From Candidatus [Bacteroides] periocalifornicus (GTDB lineage Bacteria; Bacteroidota; Bacteroidia; Bacteroidales; CAJPTX01), in the NCBI GenBank assembly GCA_001421095.1, contig LIIK01000021.1, positions 1 through 14,330 on the forward strand: a DNA stretch of 14,330 nucleotides. Reading direction: 5' to 3'. Below, in pieces: positions 1 through 7,877 of the stretch. A model generated the notes under the pieces. That model had not been told where the DNA came from. It made no database searches and worked only from the letters and a program-made list of their open reading frames with translations. Within the stretch, counting starts at the first letter, position 1. Every line of letters starts with the position of its first letter. The position numbers and the translations under genes are program-made.

Positions 1-17
1 ACGGCGATGGTACGGCG
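1..17. repeat. Left copy of an inverted repeat found at both window ends
   Basis: The first 17 bases of the window recur exactly, reverse-complemented, at 14283-14299. The left copy sits in an imperfect tandem of an 11-base unit: ACGGCGATGGT is followed by ACGGCGAAGGT (positions 1-22). Since the left copy begins at base 1, the true repeat may extend beyond the window. A 17-base match between the extreme ends is very unlikely by chance, so this is probably a dispersed repeat. I do not recognise its family, and it shows no transposase or clear terminal structure. Confidence 0.6.
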
Positions 18-94
18 AAGGTGTATCTGATATACCTGGATTATGGGTTGGGATTGCCAGTAGGCACGCCGTATTCTCGCTATCTTTTGGGTAT

Positions 95-127
95 CAAAAT
101 AGGGCGAGCCGTGCGGTTCGCCCTATT
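95..127 (-). terminator. Hairpin downstream of the minus-strand membrane protein gene, possible terminator
   Basis: Arms 98-110 and 115-127 pair over 13 positions (AATAGGGCGAGCC with GGTTCGCCCTATT, one G-T wobble) around a GTGC loop. Read on the minus strand the stem is followed by a short run of four T (99-96), which fits a weak intrinsic terminator for the gene ending at 196. Read on the plus strand there is no T tract. The stem lies about 70 bases past the stop codon. Confidence 0.5.
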
Positions 128-195
128 GGATGGGAAACGAGAGGATAAATCGGTTATTAATCCGATTTATTCCTTCATCTTTATGTGTAGATTAT

Positions 196-831
196 CTACC
201 TAATCCTACAGCCTAGTGCCCTTGCAACGTGGAATGATAGCCCTCGGAGCAATTGCCCTGCTGAGGTGGCTGCTGGGGTGAGGTCCATGGTCGCTTCTCC
301 CTGCAGCCCGAGGTATATTCGCCGAGTTACCCCTACCCAGTACCGGAATCCGCCGTTGAGCTCCCCAACTAGGGTTACCCGGGCGAGCCAGTATCCTTGG
401 AGGAGAGGATCCTTGAAACGATTTCGGTGGGCCAGGCGGATGTTGAGGCAGGGCCCTAGACCCATGAAGAATTCTATCGGGTCTCCCCTGTGGTATAGTC
501 GGTATAGGGTGCTGGTTGATAGGTAGGTAGCACGCTCTTCTTGGTGGATTACGCTTTCCCGAAAGTCCTCCATTGCGCGGTATTCCGTAGCACCCCCCTC
601 TTGGCGCACCGAGAGCGAGCTGAGAAGGGAAAAGTGGGGATGTTCCCAGTACTCAATCCCGGCCGTTGCCATGAAAGTCTGGATGTATTCACCCAGCGGT
701 TGCACTTTGGTTCCCAGCATCCTAGCGTGCGAGAGGCCGCCCGTGAGGCTTACGATTTGCCCATTGGCCATTGAGGTTCCCGTTGCAGCGAAGAGGAAGT
801 ATGCAATGCGTAGGAGATGGATTGCTCTCAT
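196..831 (-). CDS. Secreted outer-membrane beta-barrel-like protein, unknown function
   Basis: This 211-residue protein starts with a clear signal peptide: positive residues at R2 and R8, a hydrophobic stretch to about residue 20, and a probable cleavage near A22 to Q25. The mature part has no further hydrophobic helix. It alternates polar and hydrophobic residues with many aromatics and glycines (for example around FFMGLGPCLNIRL and GGFRYWVGVTRRIYLGL), a pattern of small 8-stranded outer-membrane barrels of the PorT/OMP_b-brl type common in Bacteroidota. The family assignment is by pattern, not by a diagnostic motif. It is divergent from alaS across a 224-base gap and has its own candidate promoter. 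Specific role unknown. Opposite-strand frames here are shadows, since only this frame has a signal peptide and barrel-like composition. Confidence 0.72.
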   Translation of the reverse strand: MRAIHLLRIAYFLFAATGTSMANGQIVSLTGGLSHARMLGTKVQPLGEYIQTFMATAGIEYWEHPHFSLLSSLSVRQEGGATEYRAMEDFRESVIHQEERATYLSTSTLYRLYHRGDPIEFFMGLGPCLNIRLAHRNRFKDPLLQGYWLARVTLVGELNGGFRYWVGVTRRIYLGLQGEATMDLTPAATSAGQLLRGLSFHVARALGCRIR

Positions 832-936
832 GATCGGGGAGGTTAAGCGATGTTCAGGGGTACACTGTGGGAATAATCGGTAGGGGAGAGGTTTATTTTT
901 TGAGGGAGCTAGCCATTTGAATTTGTTTAGCTTTTA

Positions 937-968
937 TAAAACTATGAATCTTTTCCCGATTATCCAAA
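937..968 (-). promoter_or_regulatory. Candidate promoter for the minus-strand outer-membrane gene
   Basis: On the minus strand a perfect -33 box TTTG (968-965) is followed after 20 bases by TAGTTTTA (944-937), which matches seven of eight positions of the Bacteroidota -7 consensus TAnnTTTG. Transcription would start near 930, giving a leader of about 100 bases to the ATG at 831. Confidence 0.45.
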
Positions 969-999
969 TGGCCCTTACCCTCGCCTCGCATTATTTTTC

Positions 1000-1007
1000 T
1001 ACCTTTG
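1000..1007 (+). promoter_or_regulatory. Promoter -7 box for alaS
   Basis: TACCTTTG matches the Bacteroidota sigma-ABfr -7 consensus TAnnTTTG exactly and lies 48 bases before the alaS ATG. A -33 TTTG at the proper distance is not evident; TTAC at 975-978 is the closest. No T-box-like leader fits in the remaining ~45 bases. Confidence 0.65.
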
Positions 1008-1055
1008 CCCGATTAGTTTTGCAGAAGAGAGAGTGGCTACAAACCCTATAGTTCC

Positions 1056-3671
1056 ATGACTTCCAACGAGATACGGCAGGCATTCCTCGATTTTTTTGCG
1101 GCTAAAGGGCACACCGTTGTCCCCTCGGCGCCGATGGTGATCAAGGGCGACCCAACCCTCATGTTCACCAATGCGGGGATGAACCAGTTCAAGGATATCA
1201 TCCTGGGCAATGTGCAGCCCCGGTGGCGGCGAGCAGTCGATTCGCAGAAGTGCCTGCGGGTCTCGGGCAAGCACAACGACCTGGAGGAGGTGGGGCATGA
1301 TACCTACCACCACACCATGTTTGAGATGCTGGGCAACTGGAGCTTTGGCGACTACTTCAAGCGGGAGGCGATAGCCTGGGCGTGGGAGCTGCTGGTGGAG
1401 GTGCTGGGGATAGATGCTGACAGGCTGTACGTTACGATATTCAAGGGCGACCCTGCGCATGGGGTGCCGCGCGACGATGAGGCCTACGAATTCTGGGCGC
1501 AGCACATAGATAGGGCGCGGATTCTGGAGGGTTCGGTGAAGGATAACTTCTGGATGATGGGTGATACGGGCCCTTGCGGTCCTTGCTCTGAGATACACAT
1601 CGACCTCAGGCCAGAGGCCGAGCGGGCGAAAATCCCTGGCAAGGAGCTGGTGAATCGGGATAATCCGCTGGTGATAGAGATCTGGAATCTCGTATTCATG
1701 CAGTACAATCGCAAGGCCGACGGACATCTAGATCCCCTGCCAGCCCACCATGTGGATACGGGCATGGGATTCGAGCGGCTCTGCATGGTGCTACAGGGCA
1801 AAACCAGCAACTATGACACCGATGTGTTCCAGCCTCTTATAGCCTTTGTGGCAGGGCTGGCTGGCGTGTCCTACGGGGCAGATTCCCGGGTAGACGTTGC
1901 GCTAAGGGTGGTGGCAGACCACACCCGGGCAGTGGCCTTTTCAGTTGCTGATGGGCAGCTACCCTCCAATAACAAAGCGGGTTACGTGATTCGCCGTATC
2001 CTGAGGCGGGCGGTGCGCTACGGATACTCGTTCTTGGGATTCAGAGAGCCGTTCATGTGTAAATTGGTGCCTGAGTTGGCAGCGCAAATGGGGGCGAGCT
2101 ACCCTGAGTTGGTTCGCCAGAAAGAATTGATTGTTAGGGTTGTAGAAGAGGAAGAAACAGCATTCTTACGGACGCTGGAGGCCGGTATCAAGCTGCTCAA
2201 CACCCACATTGAGGGGCTGAAGGCCGAGGGGAAATCGCAACTCGGGGGCGAGGCGGCCTTCACCATGTATGATACTTTCGGCTTCCCTATAGACCTCACC
2301 GAGCTCATACTCAGGGAGAATGGGCTTACGGTGGATCTCGAGGGGTTTGATGCCTGCATGGCGCAGCAGAAGGCACGTTCGCGTGGGGCAGCTGCCGTTA
2401 CTACGGGCGACTGGGTGGAGATTCGCCCGGGGGGTGAAACCGAGTTCGTGGGCTACGATGCCCTTGAGGCTGAGGTGCGTATACTCCGCATGCGGCAGGT
2501 GGAGGCAAAGGATTCCATCCAGTACCAGCTGGTGCTGAATCGCTCACCGTTCTACGCAGAGCAGGGGGGGCAGGTAGGCGATACGGGTACGCTAACCTCT
2601 GCCAATGAGGTGGTTAGGGTGCTCGATACCATTAAGGAGAACGGGCTCCCGATCTGTGTGGCCGACCGATTTCCCGATAATCCAGAGGTTGAATTCCATG
2701 CTGCGGTGAATGTGGAGGATAGGCTTAGTACTGCCTGCCACCACAGCGCCACGCACCTAATGCACTTTGCCCTCCGGCGGGTGCTGGGCACGCATGTGGA
2801 GCAGAAGGGCTCGTTGGTGGAGCCAACCCATCTTCGCTTTGATTTCTCGCATTTCCAGAAGGTTACGCCCGAGGAGCTGAGGCGGGTGGAGGAGATGGTG
2901 AACCGTATGGTGCGGGCTGCGCTGCCGCTGGAGGAGTTCCGCAGTATCCCGATAGCTGAGGCGAAGGCTAAGGGGGCAATGGCGCTGTTCGGCGAGAAGT
3001 ATGGCGATAGGGTGCGGATGATCAAGTTTGGCGAATCGCTGGAGCTCTGCGGCGGTACGCACGTCCAGAATACGGGGAATATTGGGCTGTTTCGCATCAC
3101 GTCGGAGTCGGCCATCTCGGCTGGGGTGCGCCGTATAGAGGCGGTATGCGCGGGTGTGGCCGAGCAGCGAGACTACGAGATGGATGCGCAGCTGCAGGAT
3201 ATGGATGGGCTACTGCGCGGGCAGGGGAATCCGCTCGGCGCGCTGCAGCGTTTGATGACAGAGCACGCAGAGCTTAAGCATAGCCTGGAGGGCCTACGTA
3301 AGCAGCAGCTCCAGCAGCGGGCCAAAGAGCTGTTCAATGCGGGCGAAAGGCGTGGCGGCGTAATGCTGGTAAGGGCGCTGCTACAGGATACCGCGCCAGA
3401 CGATCTGAAGGAGCTCGCGATGGCCATTCGCGCTATGGGGCCAGATGTGGCCGTGGTGCTGGGTGGGGTAGATGCCGGGAAACCTTCGCTGGTGGTTGGC
3501 ATAGCGGAGAACCTCGTGGCAGCCAAGGGTTACCATGCTGGGCGGCTGGTGAAGGAGGCGGCCAAGCACATACAGGGGGGCGGTGGCGGACAGCCTGGTT
3601 TTGCCCAGGCGGGGGGTAAAAATGCCGAGGGGCTACAGGCCGCGGTGGAGGAGGCTGTGAAGGGGCTGTAG
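1056..3671 (+). CDS. alaS: Alanyl-tRNA synthetase
   Basis: This cytoplasmic enzyme charges tRNA-Ala with alanine and hydrolyses mischarged Ser/Gly-tRNA-Ala. The 871-residue product has the usual family length and domain order. The class II catalytic domain is near the N-terminus, with the conserved stretch PTLMFTNAGMNQFKD at about residues 34-48. The editing domain carries its zinc-site residues H563, H567 (in HHSATHL), C665 and H669 (in CGGTH). The C-Ala/DHHA1 domain ends with a glycine-rich GGGGGQPGFAQAGG segment before the terminus. The start at 1056 begins MTSNEIRQAFLDFF, in register with other AlaS proteins, and lies a sensible distance after a TACCTTTG promoter box. No frameshift or missing catalytic residue is seen. 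It appears to be monocistronic: the next plus-strand gene is 375 bases away. I see no clear intrinsic terminator after it. Isoleucine ATA and arginine AGG codons are common. Confidence 0.98.
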   Translation: MTSNEIRQAFLDFFAAKGHTVVPSAPMVIKGDPTLMFTNAGMNQFKDIILGNVQPRWRRAVDSQKCLRVSGKHNDLEEVGHDTYHHTMFEMLGNWSFGDYFKREAIAWAWELLVEVLGIDADRLYVTIFKGDPAHGVPRDDEAYEFWAQHIDRARILEGSVKDNFWMMGDTGPCGPCSEIHIDLRPEAERAKIPGKELVNRDNPLVIEIWNLVFMQYNRKADGHLDPLPAHHVDTGMGFERLCMVLQGKTSNYDTDVFQPLIAFVAGLAGVSYGADSRVDVALRVVADHTRAVAFSVADGQLPSNNKAGYVIRRILRRAVRYGYSFLGFREPFMCKLVPELAAQMGASYPELVRQKELIVRVVEEEETAFLRTLEAGIKLLNTHIEGLKAEGKSQLGGEAAFTMYDTFGFPIDLTELILRENGLTVDLEGFDACMAQQKARSRGAAAVTTGDWVEIRPGGETEFVGYDALEAEVRILRMRQVEAKDSIQYQLVLNRSPFYAEQGGQVGDTGTLTSANEVVRVLDTIKENGLPICVADRFPDNPEVEFHAAVNVEDRLSTACHHSATHLMHFALRRVLGTHVEQKGSLVEPTHLRFDFSHFQKVTPEELRRVEEMVNRMVRAALPLEEFRSIPIAEAKAKGAMALFGEKYGDRVRMIKFGESLELCGGTHVQNTGNIGLFRITSESAISAGVRRIEAVCAGVAEQRDYEMDAQLQDMDGLLRGQGNPLGALQRLMTEHAELKHSLEGLRKQQLQQRAKELFNAGERRGGVMLVRALLQDTAPDDLKELAMAIRAMGPDVAVVLGGVDAGKPSLVVGIAENLVAAKGYHAGRLVKEAAKHIQGGGGGQPGFAQAGGKNAEGLQAAVEEAVKGL

Positions 3672-4046
3672 CCATGCGGCATCTCGCCCCGTTGGAGAGC
3701 ATTTAGACGTTTGCGCGTTGGTGGGGTTCAGGCGGTGCGGTATAGACAAATGCCCTGTAACAGCCTAGTGCGGCACAAGATCTGGGGAAACTTTTTGCGA
3801 TACTGTCTACCGAGACCTCGGCTAATGCTCCGTATGGATTCAATCTTTTTGGCGGCTTTCTCCTTATCTTGTGGTAGATGGTTTTTAGTTTGGCAATTCA
3901 ATTTATCGAATACAGTAGCAAAGTGGCGTGTCGCATCGTTGGCGTATTGCGTCGTTTAAGCGGGTTTTGCAGGGGGCAAATTTCTATCGCTCGGGTGCAG
4001 CCATCATCTAGCCTATGTTTAATGAATATTTACACACGTTATCAGT
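3672..4046. other. 375-base intergenic region with no convincing gene
   Basis: Between alaS and the first DUF262 gene I find no tRNA, no intrinsic terminator and no believable coding region. The open frames crossing it start at TTG or ATG without a ribosome-binding signal and have unconvincing protein composition. A short CCGAG/CTCGG palindrome lies at 3810-3821. The stretch looks more AT-rich than the flanking genes, especially 3830-4046. The only promoter-like signal is the weak box at 4014-4021. Confidence 0.5.
4014..4021 (+). promoter_or_regulatory. Weak -7-like box before the first DUF262 gene
   Basis: TATGTTTA matches seven of eight positions of TAnnTTTG and lies 26 bases before the ATG at 4047. 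No TTTG -33 box is present at the right distance, so this is only a candidate. Confidence 0.3.
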
Positions 4047-4907
4047 ATGTCTTTGCCCCAAATGAAGGCTGTAGCCGAGCTGCTCAACCCTCATTCTCCT
4101 TACCATTTTCTCATCCCTTCGTACCAGCGTGGCTATCGGTGGACGCGAGAGCAGGTGGGCGACCTGCTGAGCGATATATTGGAGTTTGCCTGCCCGGAGG
4201 GCGGTAATGCGGGGGCTACTACCTATTGCCTGCATCCCCTAGTGGTGAAGCGGCGAAAATGGCTGCAGGGCAATGGGGAGATAGAGGGTTGGGAGGTGAT
4301 AGATGGCCAGCAACGGCTTAGCACGCTCCTTCTCTTGATACAGGTGCTCCTGCCTGGATACGAAATGGCCGCTGGAGTGGCGCCCTACTCCCTGCACTGC
4401 CTCGCCCTATGCGAGCTATGCAGGGTGGAGAATTGGGTGAAGCTGCGAGAAGAAGCGCAACGTTGCTACGAGCTGCTGGAACGTGAGGAGTGCGAGCTGA
4501 ACCCGGAGCGTTTCGGCAAGCTTTACCAGAGTGTAATGTTGCTGGAGGATGCCCAAGCCGAGGAGAGGATGGGTAGGGTGAAGGGGAAGAATGGGCAGGC
4601 GGATAGGATGTCTCTGGATAAGAATGCGATAGGCAATCAGACCTTGCTGAATAGCAGGCAGAATGGGGCGCTGGGCAATGCCCTTTTCTCTACGAAGCAG
4701 CAGAGTGTGCTGGAGGCCAGCGCCAAGGGGCAGCTGATACTCCCCCTTACCCTTGAGGTCTTCGGCAAGCTGTACACCAAGCGTAAAGATTCTGCCGGGC
4801 GTTGGAAGAATGCCTGGACTAGGGAGGATGCGCAGATCTACCGCGCACGGCTGATTGAGCTGCTGGGTGGTTTCCTCCGGCAAAATCTATCTGCAAGCAG
4901 CGAATGA
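4047..4907 (+). CDS. DUF262-family protein (GmrSD-like), shortened, HNH histidine missing
   Basis: DUF262 proteins have a ParB/sulfiredoxin-like N-terminal domain and many end in an HNH nuclease domain (DUF1524); GmrSD, a type IV restriction system against modified phage DNA, is the characterised relative. The N-terminal signature is intact: IPSYQRGYRW at residues 23-32 and the nucleotide-binding DGQQR motif at 86-90. The C-terminal part from about residue 195 (IGNQTLLNSRQNGALGNALF, then a K at 217) matches the end of the DUF1524 domain. At 286 residues it is much shorter than the usual roughly 550-700 residues, and the roughly 100 residues between the two parts do not resemble the normal middle. 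No histidine occurs after H117, so the HNH site cannot be complete. The frame is uninterrupted. M6 (4062) is an alternative start. It lies 64 bases before a second DUF262 gene. It may be a degraded gene or a reduced variant acting only through the N-terminal domain. Confidence 0.8.
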   Translation: MSLPQMKAVAELLNPHSPYHFLIPSYQRGYRWTREQVGDLLSDILEFACPEGGNAGATTYCLHPLVVKRRKWLQGNGEIEGWEVIDGQQRLSTLLLLIQVLLPGYEMAAGVAPYSLHCLALCELCRVENWVKLREEAQRCYELLEREECELNPERFGKLYQSVMLLEDAQAEERMGRVKGKNGQADRMSLDKNAIGNQTLLNSRQNGALGNALFSTKQQSVLEASAKGQLILPLTLEVFGKLYTKRKDSAGRWKNAWTREDAQIYRARLIELLGGFLRQNLSASSE

Positions 4908-4971
4908 AGAGGATGCGGTTTGCAGAGGACGAGTTGCTTCACCTCTGCTCTGTGCATAATCGGCAGGTTCT

Positions 4972-6173
4972 ATGGCGGTACGGGGAATGAGCTTTTTACA
5001 GTTGGTGGCGAAGTCCATGACAGAGATCCCAGTAATCCAGCGTGATTATGTTCAGGGGGTCGATACTCCATCGATAGCCAGAGTGCGTGATCGGTTTGTA
5101 GACGACCTGTGGGCAGCGCTGACCAATCTGGAGGCTAAGCCCCTCCACCTCGATTTTATCTACGGGGTGGAGCGCCAGGAGGGGCAGCAGAAGATTTTCG
5201 CCCCGCTCGACGGGCAGCAGAGGCTTACCACGCTATTCCTGCTGCATTGGTATCTTTGCCCTGCCACACAGCGTGGCTGGATGCACCGCGGGGAGAGGAG
5301 TGTCTTGCGCTATAAGGTCAGGGATACGTGCCAGGCCTTTTGCCAGGAGCTGTGCCAACATCAGCCCGCGGAGTTCGAAGGAGGCGCATATAGCGGCCTT
5401 AGGGAGGCTATACTTGATGCTGCATGGTTTTTGCGGGAGTGGCAATACGACCCCAGTGTGAGAGGCTCAAGAGTCTGGAGGTCACTCGGCAGCATGATGC
5501 TCGGCTGATTCGGAGTGTGCTCTCTCGGCTGCCAGTGCCAGATGAAGGGAAGGATTACGAAGGGCTCTATAATCTGGAAGGGCTATTTGCTAATACCCCG
5601 AGCAATTGGCGCAGGCTGCTTACCGACCCCAGTTGGCGTGAGGCTGTGGCGCCGCTGCTGCGGGGTAAAACCGAGGTGGAGGAGAATCCGGCGCATCCGC
5701 AATTGCTGCGTAGGCTTTATGCTACTGAGCTGCTTGAGTTTGTGGTGCAGCAGCGTAATGCCTCCAAGTATCGTGTCTATCAGAATGGGCATAATTCACT
5801 CTACCCAAGGTTTGCGAAAAGCGGCATTGCGCTCGACTACGAGCTGCGCGATAGCACGCTCTATGACTGGATTCATAACAGGCTCGTGCAGTGCGCATTC
5901 GGTAGGGAGCAGCAGAAGCTGTTCCTCAATACGAAGTTCTTCTGGGGATGGGATATCTGGTTCACGATGGAGAGAGGGGGAAGGCATCATCGGTTCTGCT
6001 GGCGATTTCTCCACAGGGATATCGTGCAGGAGGTGGAAGTCGGGGCTGAACTGAGGCTGAGAGTGCTGGTTAGAAGCCATGAGATGCAGGGTAAGGATTC
6101 GAGGGCAATATGTGACCTGCTGCTTAGCCGTCTTAGTGGCCAGAGAGTAATTATTAGGCACGGGGAGCGATAG
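4972..6173 (+). pseudogene. Second DUF262-family gene, interrupted by a frameshift
   Basis: The first frame (4972 to the TGA at 5506-5508) encodes a DUF262 N-terminal domain: IPVIQRDYVQG at residues 19-29, LDFIYG at 60-65 and PLDGQQRLTTLFLLHWYL from 78, followed by the WFLREWQYDPSV segment. The continuation (…RLKSLEVTRQHDARL… to 6173) lies in another frame that is open through 5424-6173. Joining requires one added or two removed bases. The simplest repair is loss of one GA from GAGAG at 5460-5464, giving YDPSVRLKSLE and one protein of about 399 residues. No canonical -1 slippery heptamer lies near the join. The C-terminal half (with KYRVYQNGHNSLYPR and FFWGWDIWF) is not a domain I can name and has no HNH motif. 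The alternative start M6 is at 4987. It probably formed a two-gene unit with the upstream DUF262 gene. It could be a true pseudogene or a sequencing/assembly error. Confidence 0.72.
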
Positions 6174-6255
6174 CGCGGTTTAACAGCAATCGCACGGATC
6201 TCCTGAAGGAGCGGAGAGTACAGCCGACGATTATTGGCAGCAGGAGCGGCCCAAT

Positions 6256-6286
6256 TTTGCCATTCCCTCCTTTTTCATTACCTTCG
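6256..6286 (+). promoter_or_regulatory. Promoter for the T9SS cargo gene
   Basis: A -33 TTTG (6256-6259) is followed after 19 bases by TACCTTCG (6279-6286), seven of eight positions of TAnnTTTG with ideal spacing. Transcription would begin near 6292, about 20 bases before the ATG at 6313 and 50 before the alternative ATG at 6343. Confidence 0.6.
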
Positions 6287-6312
6287 TCCGTCAATATCTA
6301 CATGCTACGCAC

Positions 6313-7734
6313 ATGGGCAGAAGGCTGTATTTGCACACGTTTATGGTTCGTATATTGCTTGTATCCACGCTGTTGGTGCTGATCCCTCGTGCGCTCTTCG
6401 CCCAGTTATACCTCAAGCCGCAGGGGGCAACGTTCGACACGCTCACCCGCTACTCACAGGGCAATCAGCAGGATACGATATCGATTATACCCAAGGCGAT
6501 AGATAAGGATAACCCGGCAGAACTGCAGGTTTGGAGGGGTGACAATGTCCCCACGAAGCTCATCCTGAGCTATTGGGAATATAGGGGGGGGCGGAGGGGC
6601 TCTTTCAAGAGAATCGATTCGGTAGAGAATGCTGCTAGCCACACCTTTAGCGTCATGCAGCCAGGGGGGTATCGGGTTGCCTCTATCCGGGGTACAGACA
6701 CGCTCTACCGTACCGTATGGCTCTTTGCCGACGATGTGAAATTGCTCAGGGTGATTGCAGATAACGGCTGTAATGGGCTGCATCTCCAATCGGAATTTTC
6801 ACCCGATTTCCAGACCATCCGCTACGATAAATTCACCTATTACGACCTTAGCCAGCCGCGGCCCTTTGAGATCCCAGACCTCGGGCAGGCCTACTTCAAG
6901 CGGCTGGAGTGGGGCAAGGAGGGCAAGGGACTGCTGGATCTCCACGGGCACTCGCCCCGTATAGCCGATCCGCCACCATCAGACTCGGGGGTCTATACCC
7001 TCAAGGTTACCAACGTGTTCGGGAGGGTGCTAGAGGCGAAAACTGGCAAGCTCCCCCCGGTGGCGGTGCAGGCTAAGCTGACGATAGATGTGGATAAATC
7101 ACCCCTTGGCGGAACGCCATCCTGGAGCGGTATGGGAACGCATCCCAAGGGGGAGTCGCCCCTCCGTATCAGGCTCAGGAGCGAAGGGAAGAATGCCGAT
7201 TCCCTCTACTTCACCGTGCGGAATGATCGGCGGGCGGTGCGCGAGGGTAGGGCAGACACCATTTTCCACCAAGGGGTAGCCGCAGCCTCGCTCCTAGAGG
7301 TCTACCCTAGCTATGAGATCTTCACGGCGGGCAACTACACCGCGATCCTTAGGGCTAAGAACACCTCTTCGGGCTGCACAGACACCTCCAATGTGGTAAT
7401 CCAGGTTGACTCCTCCCTTATCTCCACCCAGGCCATCCCGAATGTCTTCTCGCCCAATGGGGACGGGGTGAATGACCTCTTCAAGTTCCTAGAACCCGAG
7501 AAGAATGTGCGGGCTGTGAAAGATTTCACCATCACCATAATGAACCGTGGCGGGCAGACCCTCTACCGCTACCGTGGCGATGCCCTCCGCTGGCCAGGGT
7601 GGAATGGCAAGCGCAATAACGATGGCGCAGAGTGCGGCACTGGGGTGTACTTCTACGTGATACAGGCCAAGGGGTATGACGGTAAGCAGTTCAACGGGGC
7701 TGAGTACAAGGGTTTTGTGCACCTTTTCAGGTAA
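6313..7734 (+). CDS. Secreted protein with T9SS type B (gliding motility-associated) C-terminal domain
   Basis: The 473-residue protein carries a signal peptide with a hydrophobic core at about residues 14-28 and probable cleavage in ALFA/Q (A30-Q31). A second ATG at residue 11 (6343) would give a more typical signal peptide, so either start is possible. The middle contains Ig-like/PKD-like beta-sandwich sequence, including DSGVYTLKVTNVFG at 224-237. The last ~100 residues form the CHU_C/TIGR04131 domain: PNVFSPNGDGVNDLF from 376, then a WPGWNGKRNNDG stretch, GTGVYFYVIQAKGYDG and the terminal GFVHLF. This domain directs export through the type IX secretion system and surface attachment or release. 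No enzymatic domain is seen, so the role is probably adhesive or structural; this is inference. It is a single-gene unit, with its own promoter upstream and a strong terminator 28 bases after the stop. Confidence 0.9.
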   Translation: MGRRLYLHTFMVRILLVSTLLVLIPRALFAQLYLKPQGATFDTLTRYSQGNQQDTISIIPKAIDKDNPAELQVWRGDNVPTKLILSYWEYRGGRRGSFKRIDSVENAASHTFSVMQPGGYRVASIRGTDTLYRTVWLFADDVKLLRVIADNGCNGLHLQSEFSPDFQTIRYDKFTYYDLSQPRPFEIPDLGQAYFKRLEWGKEGKGLLDLHGHSPRIADPPPSDSGVYTLKVTNVFGRVLEAKTGKLPPVAVQAKLTIDVDKSPLGGTPSWSGMGTHPKGESPLRIRLRSEGKNADSLYFTVRNDRRAVREGRADTIFHQGVAAASLLEVYPSYEIFTAGNYTAILRAKNTSSGCTDTSNVVIQVDSSLISTQAIPNVFSPNGDGVNDLFKFLEPEKNVRAVKDFTITIMNRGGQTLYRYRGDALRWPGWNGKRNNDGAECGTGVYFYVIQAKGYDGKQFNGAEYKGFVHLFR

Positions 7735-7761
7735 GTCAACTAGTTTGAAATCATATTGTTA

Positions 7762-7795
7762 ACAGGTAGGACTCTGTGAGTCCTGCCTGTTTTTT
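7762..7795 (+). terminator. Intrinsic terminator after the T9SS cargo gene
   Basis: A 12-base-pair stem (ACAGGTAGGACT with AGTCCTGCCTGT, one wobble pair) encloses a CTGTG loop and is followed by six T (7790-7795). It lies 28 bases after the stop codon at 7734 and separates the cargo gene from the downstream receptor gene. Confidence 0.9.
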
Positions 7796-7877
7796 CATTG
7801 CGAATTGTAACTTTTCATTATGCTTCACCGTCATAGTACTGTACGATGCAAAGTAGATAGCATTGAGTTGTATCTAG

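Noticed and set aside
3..203. Open frame from the left edge, as the tail of a truncated gene
   Set aside because: It is open to base 203, but its only internal start is a GTG, its composition matches no family I know, and it contains both the tandem repeat and the hairpin, so coding is unsupported.
1008..1055. T-box or other regulatory leader before alaS
   Set aside because: The leader after the predicted promoter is under 50 bases and has no T-box core or terminator hairpin.
208..3771. Shared 12-mer ACAGCCTAGTGC at 208-219 and 3760-3771
   Set aside because: Several exact 12-base matches are expected by chance in 14 kb, and the flanks do not match.
3711..4207. Open frames between alaS and the first DUF262 gene (3711-3959 and 3878-4207)
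   Set aside because: They begin at TTG or at an ATG without a ribosome-binding signal, have composition unlike a folded protein, and the second runs into the DUF262 gene out of frame.
5424..5508. Programmed -1 frameshift in the second DUF262 gene
   Set aside because: No canonical X XXY YYZ slippery heptamer or strong downstream structure is visible. GTTTTTG at 5427-5433 is too early, since the family-like residues after it are in the first frame.
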